Assembly: GCF_012931685.1 (NCBI RefSeq)
Contig: NZ_JABANC010000002.1
Span: 124,001 to 188,000 of the forward strand
Source: Hanstruepera ponticola
GTDB lineage: Bacteria > Bacteroidota > Bacteroidia > Flavobacteriales > Flavobacteriaceae
Direction of reading: 5' to 3'
Length of the DNA: 64,000 nucleotides
Position 1 is the first letter of the stretch; every line of letters starts with the position of its first letter. A model generated the notes under the pieces. It was not told the origin of the DNA and did not search any database. It saw nothing but the letters and a program-made list of their open reading frames with translations. Positions 53,024 to 61,827 of this stretch are shown here, one piece after another. The position numbers and the translations under genes are program-made.

Positions 53024-54196
53024 ATGAATCCATCGGCTAATGGCTGGATAAAAAAACTACTCAAGGATGCTGTTCTTATTGAAAAACTAAATAAGACAGC
53101 AATCATTTCTTTTTATGAAAGCTTAAGATATTGTGGCTTTATATATGGTAGCAATATCATGGTCATTGGTAACCTTATAAAAAATGATGACTTTACAAAT
53201 GAGGAAATTTGTAAAATAAATTTCCTGTTAGCCTTTTATTATACACACCATATCTCTGATAGTAACGATGATTTCGCAGATAGTGTTATTGATTTTTACA
53301 CTAAAATAAATGCACATAAAACCACTTTTTTTTCTGATTTATTGGGTGAAAAGAAATCAAATAGCCTATTAGAGAAAATAATTCACAAGCGCATTCAAAT
53401 TGATGACAACATCATTGACAAAAGCTTTAATTACTTTATTACTAACGCCTTATTATTTACTGACATTTTAGCCTATAAGACGTATTTGAAGAACAATAAA
53501 ATTTCTGAATCCTACATAAAGAATTTTGAGTCATCCATTGAAACTATTGTCGTGGAAGCCTTAAATGCTAAAGTTGAAAAAAGCAATTATGACCATAGTT
53601 TAATAAATTTATTTGAACAATCACTACGCTATCAGCACAGTCAAAAAATAAGCTATCATGAAGCTATAGGTAAAATTAAAACAATTGAAGAATCTTACTA
53701 TATAATTGATATAGCGTGTATGGCTACTTGGGGTGATTCTGTTATTGATAAAGACGAGAAAAAGTTTTTGAACCAATTAGGTCGTGATTTAAAGTTGGAT
53801 CATCACATTATTGCCAATGCCATGGAGTCTATTAATTTTTTCTATGAAAAGCATAAAGATAAAATTGCATTATTAAGTTCTAAAAACCTTGTAAAAACCT
53901 TTTACGATAATTCGAGTAAAATGGTTAACAAACTGATTTCCAGAAACAGCAAACGTTTGTTAAATGAATTACGCGAAAGCAAGGAATTAATGAAATTACT
54001 CACACAATCTACAGTACGTGACCTTAATGATGATGAGCAGAAAAAAGTAAACGAACAATTGCTTGATATTTTTAAATCCATACCTAGCCTGGCCATTTTT
54101 ATGTTACCAGGTGGTGCTTTATTATTGCCTTTAGTAATTAAGTTTATTCCTAAATTATTACCATCTGCCTTTGATGATAATAGGATTGAAGAATAG
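53024..54196 (+). CDS. LETM1-related protein
   Basis: The protein has 390 residues. The first 300 are helical, with an acidic TerB-like segment (IACMATWGDSVIDKDEKKFLNQLGRDLKLD) where TerB domains bind metal. The C-terminal 90 residues (ELMKLLTQSTVRDLNDDEQKKVNEQLLDIFKSIPSLAIFMLPGG followed by a hydrophobic helix) resemble the ribosome-binding region of mitochondrial LETM1. Flavobacterial proteins of this kind have been annotated as LETM1-related and linked to biofilms. No signal peptide is visible; it may sit at the inner membrane by its C-terminal helix. Confidence 0.75.
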   Translation: MNPSANGWIKKLLKDAVLIEKLNKTAIISFYESLRYCGFIYGSNIMVIGNLIKNDDFTNEEICKINFLLAFYYTHHISDSNDDFADSVIDFYTKINAHKTTFFSDLLGEKKSNSLLEKIIHKRIQIDDNIIDKSFNYFITNALLFTDILAYKTYLKNNKISESYIKNFESSIETIVVEALNAKVEKSNYDHSLINLFEQSLRYQHSQKISYHEAIGKIKTIEESYYIIDIACMATWGDSVIDKDEKKFLNQLGRDLKLDHHIIANAMESINFFYEKHKDKIALLSSKNLVKTFYDNSSKMVNKLISRNSKRLLNELRESKELMKLLTQSTVRDLNDDEQKKVNEQLLDIFKSIPSLAIFMLPGGALLLPLVIKFIPKLLPSAFDDNRIEE

Positions 54197-54198
54197 GA

Positions 54199-54954
54199 TT
54201 ACTCCAACCAATTCTTAAAATCTCTAACACGTTCTCGTGCTACAATAACTTCTTGGTCGTTATAGTTATTTAGTTTTATTTGAAGTCTTGAATTGGTATA
54301 ACTTACCATATCTTTTATAGCATTTATATTTACAAAAAACTTTCTGTTTATTCTATAAAACATTTGTGGTTCCAACTCCTCCTCCAACTGATCCAAAGTC
54401 ATATCAATGAGATAGTTTCTACCTTCAATGGTATGTAAATAGGTACCTTTATTTTCGCTGAAAAAACATTCTATTTCATCAATATTAATGAGCTTTAAGT
54501 GCTGCCCAACCTTGACAGAGAATCGTTTTTTGTATTCGCGTTCTATTGGATTGATCAATAGTTTCTTTATATCATTAAAATCTATTGTAACTTGTTGTTT
54601 TTGTGGTTGATTTTCCTGATATTTTTTTATGGCTTTATTCAGTTCGTCCTCATCAATAGGTTTCAATAAATAGTCTATGCTATTAAGTTTAAATGCCTGA
54701 AGTGCATATTCGTCATAAGCTGTTGTAAAAATGATTGCAGATTTCACTTCGACAGCTTCAAAAATTTCGAACGACAAGCCATCACTCAACTGAATATCTA
54801 AAAATATCAAATCTGGATGTGGATTGTTTTGAAACCATTCAATCGACTCTTCAACAGAATGAAGCATGGTCTCTGCTTGAATAGTTAATTTGTCTAACAT
54901 GCGCTGCAACCGCCTTGCAGATGGTTTTTCGTCTTCAATTATTATTACGTTCAT
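54199..54954 (-). CDS. LytTR-family response regulator
   Basis: The protein has 251 residues. The receiver domain has acidic residues E7/D8, the phosphorylated D53 (LIFLDIQL), T78-like (FTTAY) and the LLKPIDE lysine. The LytTR DNA-binding domain (about 140-250) includes VGQHLKLINIDEIECFFSENKGTYLHT and FYRINRKFFVNINAI. It is the last gene of the kinase/2TM unit and is surely the partner of the kinase at 55626-56957. Confidence 0.93.
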   Translation of the reverse strand: MNVIIIEDEKPSARRLQRMLDKLTIQAETMLHSVEESIEWFQNNPHPDLIFLDIQLSDGLSFEIFEAVEVKSAIIFTTAYDEYALQAFKLNSIDYLLKPIDEDELNKAIKKYQENQPQKQQVTIDFNDIKKLLINPIEREYKKRFSVKVGQHLKLINIDEIECFFSENKGTYLHTIEGRNYLIDMTLDQLEEELEPQMFYRINRKFFVNINAIKDMVSYTNSRLQIKLNNYNDQEVIVARERVRDFKNWLE

Positions 54955-54983
54955 TAACTTATAATTTATACAGAATAATTAAT

Positions 54984-55313
54984 TTATTCCCAGTACTTAT
55001 TTTCTTTATCAAGTAACTCTTTTATCTTTCTATTTTCCCATTTCTTTGAGAATGACATGTTCTTTCCAAACACTAAAAACCAATGTGTTAAGATACCTAT
55101 TCCCCAAAAAATCGCCATAGAAACTTGACCATATCCCATTCCCCAAAAACCGTATTGCGTATAACTTGACAAGTCATTTGAAACAACTAAAATTAGTATC
55201 CATATCAGGTTAATAACGAAATACACAAACAAATGAACATAAAAGCCTTTTATTTCCTTTACTCTTTTTTCTGCTTTCCGTAATTGGTAAGGTTTATTTG
55301 AATCTTGATTCAT
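54984..55313 (-). CDS. 2TM-domain protein (first small copy from the end)
   Basis: The protein has 109 residues: a basic N-terminus (RKAEKRVKEIKGFYVHLFVYFVINL, the start of a 2TM domain), two membrane helices (about 28-48 and 63-83) and the ending KKWENRKIKELLDKENKYWE. The same layout occurs in the next gene and at the C-terminus of the kinase. The start lies one base after the previous stop. Confidence 0.87.
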   Translation of the reverse strand: MNQDSNKPYQLRKAEKRVKEIKGFYVHLFVYFVINLIWILILVVSNDLSSYTQYGFWGMGYGQVSMAIFWGIGILTHWFLVFGKNMSFSKKWENRKIKELLDKENKYWE

Positions 55314-55314
55314 A

Positions 55315-55626
55315 TCAACTCCAGTGTTTTTTATCGCGCTCCATAATCGCTTTAATTTTGCGTTCCTCCCAATTCTTCCCTAATATAAAATTGGGTAAAA
55401 AAACCGAAAGACCATGCACTGCTAAACCTATTCCCCAGAAAAATAGCGTGAAAAAATTTTCATATTGAAAGTAACTCTCTCCAGGACCTAAATTTTGTAC
55501 ATTGATAATGACTATCATTAGATTTATGACCACATAGACCAAAGCATGTGAATAAAACCCTTTAATCTTTTTTACGCGCTTTTTGGCACGTTCTAGTCGT
55601 TTTTGTTTATCAAAATTTGATTCCAT
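55315..55626 (-). CDS. 2TM-domain protein (copy next to the kinase)
   Basis: The protein has 103 residues from the ATG at 55626 (MESNFDKQKRLERAKKRVKKIKGFYSHALVYVVINL), two membrane helices and the tail KNWEERKIKAIMERDKKHWS. A longer frame from TTG 55635 is open, but the ATG overlaps the kinase stop by one base (TAATG), which is typical of translational coupling. Similarity to the kinase's own C-terminal domain shows that it arose by duplication. Confidence 0.87.
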   Translation of the reverse strand: MESNFDKQKRLERAKKRVKKIKGFYSHALVYVVINLMIVIINVQNLGPGESYFQYENFFTLFFWGIGLAVHGLSVFLPNFILGKNWEERKIKAIMERDKKHWS

Positions 55627-56957
55627 TAGTTCCAATTTTTACGTTGATTTTCTTTCTCCAAAATTTCTTGAATTTTACGCTCTTCCCAGTTCTTACCATA
55701 ACCAAAAACTCCAAAGGCATGGAAAACTATTCCCATTCCCCAACCCAAAACAGGAAACCAAAACCATTGGAAGTTCCATGATGTTCTATAATTTATAAAG
55801 ATTAGAAAGGGTATAACCACTATGTAAGAAATGATATTACCATAGAATCCCTTAATCTCTTCTACGCGTTTCTTGGCCTTATAATAAGCCTCTTCTTTAC
55901 TATTTGTGTAATTTGATTCCATAATTGATATTTGTTTTGTAAGCATAGGAATTGCTACTGCAAAACGGTTTGCTTGTTGATTGATGTTAACTTTTCTGTT
56001 TGTCAATAATTGGTAGCGTTGCATGATATTACTCAATCCTACACCACTACTCTTTTTTATAATTTGTTTAGGTTGAAAATTATTTTCGACTATTAAATCC
56101 CCTTCATCTTCATAAATTTTAATATGTAATGGTTTACTTGATGTAACAGTATTGTGCTTAACAGCGTTTTCTAATAACAGCTGTAAAGACAGAGGCACTA
56201 CCTTACTTTCAGGATTTGAAGCTTTATCAGGGATTTCAAAGACAATACTATCTTCAAATCGCATTTTAAGAAGCATCATATAGGTTCTGGCAAAATTCAA
56301 TTCTTCATCAACTGAAACCAAATCCTTATTTTTTTGCTCCAAAACATAGCGATACACTTTAGACAAAGATGTTGTAAAACGTTGTGCATTATCAGGATTC
56401 TCATCAATTAAACTGGTAAGTACATTTAAACTATTGAACAAAAAATGTGGATCCAATTGATTTTTTAAAGCATCAAATTTGGCACTAGCCGTACCTGCTA
56501 TTACCTTCTGTTCTTTAATTTTATTCTGTTGATACTTATTATAAAAGTATATGACATGAAAAACCACAACTATACTCAAGGTAATCCATAATCCAAATTG
56601 ATAAGGTTTCCAACTCTCATTATTTAAGAATTGATCAAAAGAATTATTATAGAAATACAATGAAGTGAGCATTCTTAAAAAGAATAACCCGATTAATGTA
56701 ATAACAACAGAACCAAATAAACCAATAGCAATACGCTTAATGCTTTCGTTCTTTTTCCAATTTCTTGATTCCAAAAACGTAAAGTAATACATATTAGAAT
56801 ACCCAAGTACAAAAGCATACAACTGATAAAACACAAAATTTATAAGAAAATCTTTAGCATTATCAAAATTGAATCCATCAGAAAGAAAATTTCCAATTAA
56901 AAAAACACCAACTCCAATAAAGAATGTAATAATGATATTTTTTACATGTTTGTTCAT
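55626..56957 (-). CDS. LytS-type sensor histidine kinase fused to a 2TM domain
   Basis: The protein has 443 residues. Four membrane helices (about 7-25, 37-60, 75-98, 120-140) precede the His-kinase domain: H171 in QLDPHFLFNSLNVL, the N box LLLENAVKHN and the G box GVGLSNIMQRYQLL. Residues after about 345 add a complete 2TM domain (AKKRVEEIKGFYGNIISYIVVIPFLIFIN ... KNWEERKIQEIL). Kinases of this group normally end after the ATPase domain, so the fusion is notable. It heads the unit kinase-2TM-2TM-LytTR regulator. Confidence 0.9.
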   Translation of the reverse strand: MNKHVKNIIITFFIGVGVFLIGNFLSDGFNFDNAKDFLINFVFYQLYAFVLGYSNMYYFTFLESRNWKKNESIKRIAIGLFGSVVITLIGLFFLRMLTSLYFYNNSFDQFLNNESWKPYQFGLWITLSIVVVFHVIYFYNKYQQNKIKEQKVIAGTASAKFDALKNQLDPHFLFNSLNVLTSLIDENPDNAQRFTTSLSKVYRYVLEQKNKDLVSVDEELNFARTYMMLLKMRFEDSIVFEIPDKASNPESKVVPLSLQLLLENAVKHNTVTSSKPLHIKIYEDEGDLIVENNFQPKQIIKKSSGVGLSNIMQRYQLLTNRKVNINQQANRFAVAIPMLTKQISIMESNYTNSKEEAYYKAKKRVEEIKGFYGNIISYIVVIPFLIFINYRTSWNFQWFWFPVLGWGMGIVFHAFGVFGYGKNWEERKIQEILEKENQRKNWN

Positions 56958-56980
56958 ACGTTGTAATCAGAATTCAATAA

Positions 56981-57604
56981 TTATTTTTTGCATTCAGCTA
57001 ACACTTGTTCAGCACGCTCCCTTCCCCAATTAGGCGAAAATTTAGTTTCAGGTTCAAAGCTATCAAATAGCTCAATTGACTTTTTGATATCTTCACAATA
57101 TGGAGCTGTATCTTTTCCAAAATAGCGCGCGCTTCCCATATCCCATTCAGCTTTATTATAGACTACTCTTGGGTTTTTAGGTGCCAAACCTAATGCCTTA
57201 TTATATATTTCAGCAACAACTCCACCATATTTCATACCATAGGTTGCACCATCAAAGGCGACCCAATTAGTATAAATATGTGCTTGTAGGACCATAATTT
57301 CAGGATTATTCGGGCTTATACTTTTTGCTACGTCTATATATTCTTGCGCTTTATCCAATTGAGCCTTGAGCACATTAATATCCTTTTCTTCCCAACTTTT
57401 CAAACTATTAATTTGAGCTACATAATAATAAGGGAGCCAGGCATCTTTTTCTGCTTTGGCAATGCGTTCAAATAATTGTTCAGCAGCAGTCATGTCTCCT
57501 GAACCCCAAAGCTCAAAAGCTTTAGACATACCTTTTTCATACTGATTTTGGGATTGTACATTAACAAAAAATAATGCAAAAGCAATAAATAGTAATTTCT
57601 TCAT
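56981..57604 (-). CDS. Secreted TPR-like protein
   Basis: The protein has 207 residues from the chosen ATG (MKKLLFIAFALFFVNVQSQN, a signal peptide). Helical repeats follow: GMSKAFELWGSGDMTAAEQLFERIAKAEKDAWLPYYYVAQIN and AEIYNKALGLAPKNPRVVYNKAEWDMGSARYFG. The longer frame up to 57652 has no signal character and is rejected. It starts upstream of, and close to, the kinase gene (23 bases between), so it may be cotranscribed; its partner is unknown. Confidence 0.82.
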   Translation of the reverse strand: MKKLLFIAFALFFVNVQSQNQYEKGMSKAFELWGSGDMTAAEQLFERIAKAEKDAWLPYYYVAQINSLKSWEEKDINVLKAQLDKAQEYIDVAKSISPNNPEIMVLQAHIYTNWVAFDGATYGMKYGGVVAEIYNKALGLAPKNPRVVYNKAEWDMGSARYFGKDTAPYCEDIKKSIELFDSFEPETKFSPNWGRERAEQVLAECKK

Positions 57605-57805
57605 AATGATGATTTTAGTGTTATACTGATCGTTATTAATTGACAGGTACAAATATCAATATAAATCAAAGAGAAGTAAAATGGAAACATCTGAACTGTT
57701 ATTTTTTTATGATGAATTGTTAAACTTCGTTTGTTAGGCTCAAATTTTTATACCTTTAATCAACCTAAAGTTTCCTTTGCCTGCTTTTTTTAACTCAATT
57801 ACAAA

Positions 57806-59041
57806 ATGAAATCACTAATCTGTTTTGCGCTAGCCAGTCTCTTGTATTGTTTTCAGGGAACGGCTCAACATATCGATTTTGGCATGATAAATATTGGTTC
57901 TATTGACACCATTCAATCAACCGTTTTAAATGAACCTCGCAGGTTATGGGTGCATGTGCCACTTACTGAACCTAATTCTGGAGAGCGCTTTCCTGTTGTA
58001 TATTTACTAGATGGAAGTGCGCATTTCCCATCAGTAGTTGGTATGATTCATCAATTAAGTTCTATTAATGGCAATACCATTGTACCTAAAATGATTGTAG
58101 TTGGTATCCCGAATACGGACAGGATGCGTGATTTAACGCCTACAAAGGATTTAAATATGAATGAACCCAATACCTCTGGTGGTGGCGAAGCATTTATGGA
58201 TTTCCTTCAGAAGGAACTCATGCCTTATATTGACGAGAAATACCCAACGAGTCCTTACAAAGTATATATTGGTCATTCGTTGGGTGGATTAACTGTAATT
58301 AACACATTGTTAAAGCGTCCTGAATTATTTAACAGCTACATTGCTATTGACCCGAGTTTATGGTGGGCTGAATCTAGCACACTTAAGGAAGCTTCAACGC
58401 TTTTGAATTCGAAACAATATTTGAATGAAAAATTATTTGTAGGCATTGCCAACACTATGGATTCAAATATGACCATTAATACGGTTATAAAAGATACAAC
58501 ACAAACTACGCAGCACATTCGGGATATTCTTACATTCTCAAAAGAAGTTGTTCCAAATTCAACTAGTGGATTAGATTTTAGTTACAAATACTATAATGAA
58601 GATACCCATGGAAGTGTCCCTCTAATCTCTACCTATGATGGCTTACGTTATATTTTTGGATGGTATGATATTGACAATGATTTAATCCCGTTAATAATGA
58701 ATCCCGAATCAAATGCTGAAACTGTTATAAGCAAAATAGAATCACATTACGCGACCGTCTCAAATAATATGGGATATACCATATTACCTGACGAAAGCTT
58801 GATTAATCAAATAGGCTATGGTTGTTTACAAAATGATTTACCAAAAAAAGCTGAAGCCTTCTTTAAATTAAATGTAAAAAACTACCCCAACAGTTCTAAT
58901 GTTTATGACTCATTGGGAGATTATTATGCCGCTGTTGAACAAACCGACAAGGCCATTGAGGCCTACCAAAAAGCTATGAATACAGATGGTGGTAATAGTT
59001 ATTCGCAAGAAAAGTTAGATGCCCTTAAAAAGGGCAACTAA
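57806..59041 (+). CDS. Secreted alpha/beta-hydrolase esterase with TPR tail
   Basis: The protein has 411 residues: a signal peptide (ending QGTAQ), an esterase D/IroE-type hydrolase (20-270) with FPVVYLLDGSAHF, the nucleophile in IGHSLGGLT (Ser around residue 156), an acidic residue and a His in NEDTHGSVPLIS, then a TPR-like tail (340-405, GDYYAAVEQTDKAIEAYQKAM). Members cleave siderophore esters or sugar esters; the substrate here is not evident. It converges with the TonB gene, with one base between stops. Confidence 0.87.
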   Translation: MKSLICFALASLLYCFQGTAQHIDFGMINIGSIDTIQSTVLNEPRRLWVHVPLTEPNSGERFPVVYLLDGSAHFPSVVGMIHQLSSINGNTIVPKMIVVGIPNTDRMRDLTPTKDLNMNEPNTSGGGEAFMDFLQKELMPYIDEKYPTSPYKVYIGHSLGGLTVINTLLKRPELFNSYIAIDPSLWWAESSTLKEASTLLNSKQYLNEKLFVGIANTMDSNMTINTVIKDTTQTTQHIRDILTFSKEVVPNSTSGLDFSYKYYNEDTHGSVPLISTYDGLRYIFGWYDIDNDLIPLIMNPESNAETVISKIESHYATVSNNMGYTILPDESLINQIGYGCLQNDLPKKAEAFFKLNVKNYPNSSNVYDSLGDYYAAVEQTDKAIEAYQKAMNTDGGNSYSQEKLDALKKGN

Positions 59042-59042
59042 C

Positions 59043-59771
59043 TTATTTTTGAATCTTAAAATTTATTGGAATACTATAAGGCACTTTTACAGGTTTTCCG
59101 CGTTGCTTACCTGGCTCCATAGTGGGCAGCAAACCAATTATGCGCTCTGCTTCTTTTTCGAGTAAAGCAGCAGGACCTCGTGATTTAATATTAGATACAC
59201 GACCGTTGGAATCAATAGCAAACAACACGAATACTCTACCATGCACACCCATTTCTAAGGCACTTTCTGGGTATTTAAAGTGTTTTTTGATATGTTCATT
59301 CATTTTTTGAGCAAAACAATCTCTTAATTCTGCATTATTCTTACCAACACACCCTGGAAACACAGGTACATTTTCAACTACTGTAAAAGGAACAGACACT
59401 TCTTCTTCTACTTCAACAACCTCAACATCTGCCACTTCAATTGGTTCTGCAATTTCATCTTCTTGATTAGCTTCAGAACTTTCTATAACTGTTTCTTCTA
59501 TTTCTTCAGTGTCTTCTACTATGGTAATAACATCTGGTGCAGCAGCTGCAGGTGGTGGTGGCGGAGGTGGTGGCGCATCAATATTGGTAATTGGAATATC
59601 ATCTTCTAAATCATCTGACAATAGAATAATATCTTGAGCAATTATATCCTTGTCATAAGTTTTATACTCCAAACCAAAATATGTAAAAAGCAACATCACA
59701 TTTAGTCCAATAGCAAAATAAATACCACTATTGCGACCTATTTCTAAATTGGGATTTTTTTTAGGCTTCAT
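59043..59771 (-). CDS. TonB-family energy transducer
   Basis: The protein has 242 residues from the ATG at 59771 (MKPKKNPNLEIGRNSG). A membrane helix (about 17-33), a proline run (APPPPPPPPAAAAP), an acidic Glu/Val linker and the TonB C-terminal domain (FAQKMNEHIKKHFKYPESALEMGVHGRVFVLFAIDSNGRVSN) follow each other. It links proton motive force to outer-membrane receptors, such as the two in this window. GTG 59804 and ATG 59780 are alternative starts. An FNR-like box lies upstream. Confidence 0.9.
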   Translation of the reverse strand: MKPKKNPNLEIGRNSGIYFAIGLNVMLLFTYFGLEYKTYDKDIIAQDIILLSDDLEDDIPITNIDAPPPPPPPPAAAAPDVITIVEDTEEIEETVIESSEANQEDEIAEPIEVADVEVVEVEEEVSVPFTVVENVPVFPGCVGKNNAELRDCFAQKMNEHIKKHFKYPESALEMGVHGRVFVLFAIDSNGRVSNIKSRGPAALLEKEAERIIGLLPTMEPGKQRGKPVKVPYSIPINFKIQK

Positions 59772-59822
59772 AATATTCATATTTATATCATTGAAGTTAA
59801 ACACAATAGCCTAGAAAAAACA

Positions 59823-59834
59823 TGATAAATATCA
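59823..59834. promoter_or_regulatory. Possible FNR-type box between tonB and the divergent gene
   Basis: TGATAAATATCA, preceded by AACA as at the other sites, matches TGAY-N4-RTCA. At the standard 23-base distance on the minus strand lies TAACTTCA, only a weak -7 match (six of eight), and none on the plus strand. I list it as a probable member of the box set with uncertain target. Confidence 0.5.
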
Positions 59835-59916
59835 TCTTTACATAAGTGATTTAAATATTCCTTAACAACTAATAGCTGAAAGATTTTTTACTTTGTTACT
59901 TCTAAAGCTAAACACT

Positions 59917-60318
59917 ATGAAAAACTTATTAACTGGTATTGTTTTTTTCTTTGTAATAAATACATTCCATGCACAAACTAACGATAAGCAATCTTCTATT
60001 GATTTTGTTACTGTACTGAACGACAACCACGCTGAAACACTTTACTATTATCAAAATAATTGGAAAGTATTGCGTGAGGCTGCTATGAAAAGAGGCTATA
60101 TTGAAAGTTATGAGTTACTAGAAATTAAACCCAATGAAGCCACGCCTTACAGTTTTATTTTAATAACTACCTATGCTAATCAAAATCAATATGACAGCCG
60201 AGAAATTCATTTTGAAGAATTAATACAAGCGTCAGGCGGATTAAAACTATTGAATGAAAAAACACCAAATGATTTTAGGAAAGTTATTCATGGGCAAGAT
60301 AACGTAAAGCATTGGTAA
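59917..60318 (+). CDS. Small secreted protein of unknown function
   Basis: The protein has 133 residues from the chosen ATG: a signal peptide (MKNLLTGIVFFFVINTFHAQ) and a body with YYYQNNWKVLREAAMKRGYIESYELLEI and PYSFILITTYANQNQYDSREIHFEELI, which resembles a dimeric alpha-beta barrel (NIPSNAP-like) fold. The frame extends eight codons upstream but the signal begins here. It is divergent from tonB and stands alone. Confidence 0.65.
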   Translation: MKNLLTGIVFFFVINTFHAQTNDKQSSIDFVTVLNDNHAETLYYYQNNWKVLREAAMKRGYIESYELLEIKPNEATPYSFILITTYANQNQYDSREIHFEELIQASGGLKLLNEKTPNDFRKVIHGQDNVKHW

Positions 60319-60459
60319 CTTCAGCTATACCTCATATGTTTTGTAAGCGATTAACTTAAAGCAAAAAATTATAGCCTTAATGCTACAAATATTAGCTGCA
60401 TTCATTTTTTGATAGGATGCGTTTTATAAAAACTGTATCTTTCAGATAAACTGTGATGT

Positions 60460-61749
60460 ATGTCTAAAATTTTCAACAATCTCTATTCTATAATCAAAAA
60501 CATAAAAGGCAATATAGCCTTTTATCCTACTGTTTTAACGTTTATTGGTTTTTCCTTTTCTTTATTAATGATACTCCTTGAGGAGCAAGGTATTTCAAAA
60601 TTTCTATTGGAAACAACACCAATTTTGGTTGTTGAAAATGGCAACACAGCCTTAAATATTTTAAGCGTTTGCATAACTGGACTGATTTCTATGATGGTAT
60701 TTAGCTTCTCCATGGTGATGCTTTTATTGAGTCAGGCTTCCAGTAATTTTTCTCCTAGATTGTTGCCAGGATTGGTTTCTGACAAACGGAATCAAATAAT
60801 TTTAGGACTTTATTTGGCCACAATTGTTTACAACATCTTTACCATGTTTACAATTGAACCTAATGGTGAGGAATATAACCTACCAGGCTTTGCCGTTCTT
60901 TTAGGTATTTTAGCAACCATGGTGTGCTTGGGTGCGTTTATTTATTTCATTCATAACATGTCACAAAGTATTCAAATTTCCAAAATACTTGATGCCATAT
61001 ACGAACAGGCCAAAAAGCGTTTACAAAAAATGATAACAATTCAAAACGAAAACCCTGTTTCACCATCAAAAACCTACAACACAGAATCGTGGCATGCTTA
61101 TACTTATAAAACTAGTGGTTACTTTCAAAATTACAATGTAGAAGGCATTATAGAATTTTGCAAGAACTGTGAAACTAAAATTAAAATCATTAAGCCCAAA
61201 GGTTTATTTATTTTAAAAAACGAGTCATTTCTGCTATCTGAAAAACCATTAGATGATGATCAACTTGCAAATTGTTTTTCTAATATATACCTATCTAAAA
61301 ACGAGTTGGTTAAAGAAAATTACAATCTAGCTTTCAAGCAAATTAGCGAGATAATTGTCAAGGCTATGTCACCAGGAATTAATGATCCAGGCACTGCTTT
61401 AAATGGTATTGATTATCTTACTGAGTTACTTGCTTTACGATTACTTAAAAACGATTCTGAATTAATTTTTGATAAAGAATCAAAAACTTGCTACGGTGAA
61501 GTAGCTGTTATTACTTTTGAATCCCTATTAACCAATATGATGGCATCATTACGCACCTATTGCAAGCACGACCCAACAGTTGTGCAAAAACTCTTAAATA
61601 TGTTGCATTATTTGAAAAAACAAGTGAAGCACCAAGACGATTATGAATCCATAATAAGCGAGCAAATAACTATCTTAATCAATCAAGCTGAATCTGTATT
61701 TGAAACAAAAAAAGATAAAGAATTATTAAAACAACTTGTAAACAATTAA
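60460..61749 (+). CDS. DUF2254 membrane protein
   Basis: The protein has 429 residues: four membrane helices in the first 175 residues (about 18-40, 65-90, 108-130, 140-165), then a soluble domain with IVKAMSPGINDPGTALNGIDYLTELL, the most conserved segment of DUF2254. The family is widespread but has no established function; a channel-like role has been proposed from topology only. The last 60 residues are helical and charged. Confidence 0.88.
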   Translation: MSKIFNNLYSIIKNIKGNIAFYPTVLTFIGFSFSLLMILLEEQGISKFLLETTPILVVENGNTALNILSVCITGLISMMVFSFSMVMLLLSQASSNFSPRLLPGLVSDKRNQIILGLYLATIVYNIFTMFTIEPNGEEYNLPGFAVLLGILATMVCLGAFIYFIHNMSQSIQISKILDAIYEQAKKRLQKMITIQNENPVSPSKTYNTESWHAYTYKTSGYFQNYNVEGIIEFCKNCETKIKIIKPKGLFILKNESFLLSEKPLDDDQLANCFSNIYLSKNELVKENYNLAFKQISEIIVKAMSPGINDPGTALNGIDYLTELLALRLLKNDSELIFDKESKTCYGEVAVITFESLLTNMMASLRTYCKHDPTVVQKLLNMLHYLKKQVKHQDDYESIISEQITILINQAESVFETKKDKELLKQLVNN

Positions 61750-61827
61750 ACATTTGGTGCTTTTCAGTTGAATCTGTTCTATATTCACTAAATTAGTGTT
61801 TAATATTCACAGCAAACTGCCAACAAC

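Noticed and set aside
60446-60470. FNR-like box (TGATGTATGTCT) at the DUF2254 gene
   Set aside because: It matches only 11 of 12 positions of the pattern, overlaps the start codon and has no -7 element at the standard distance.
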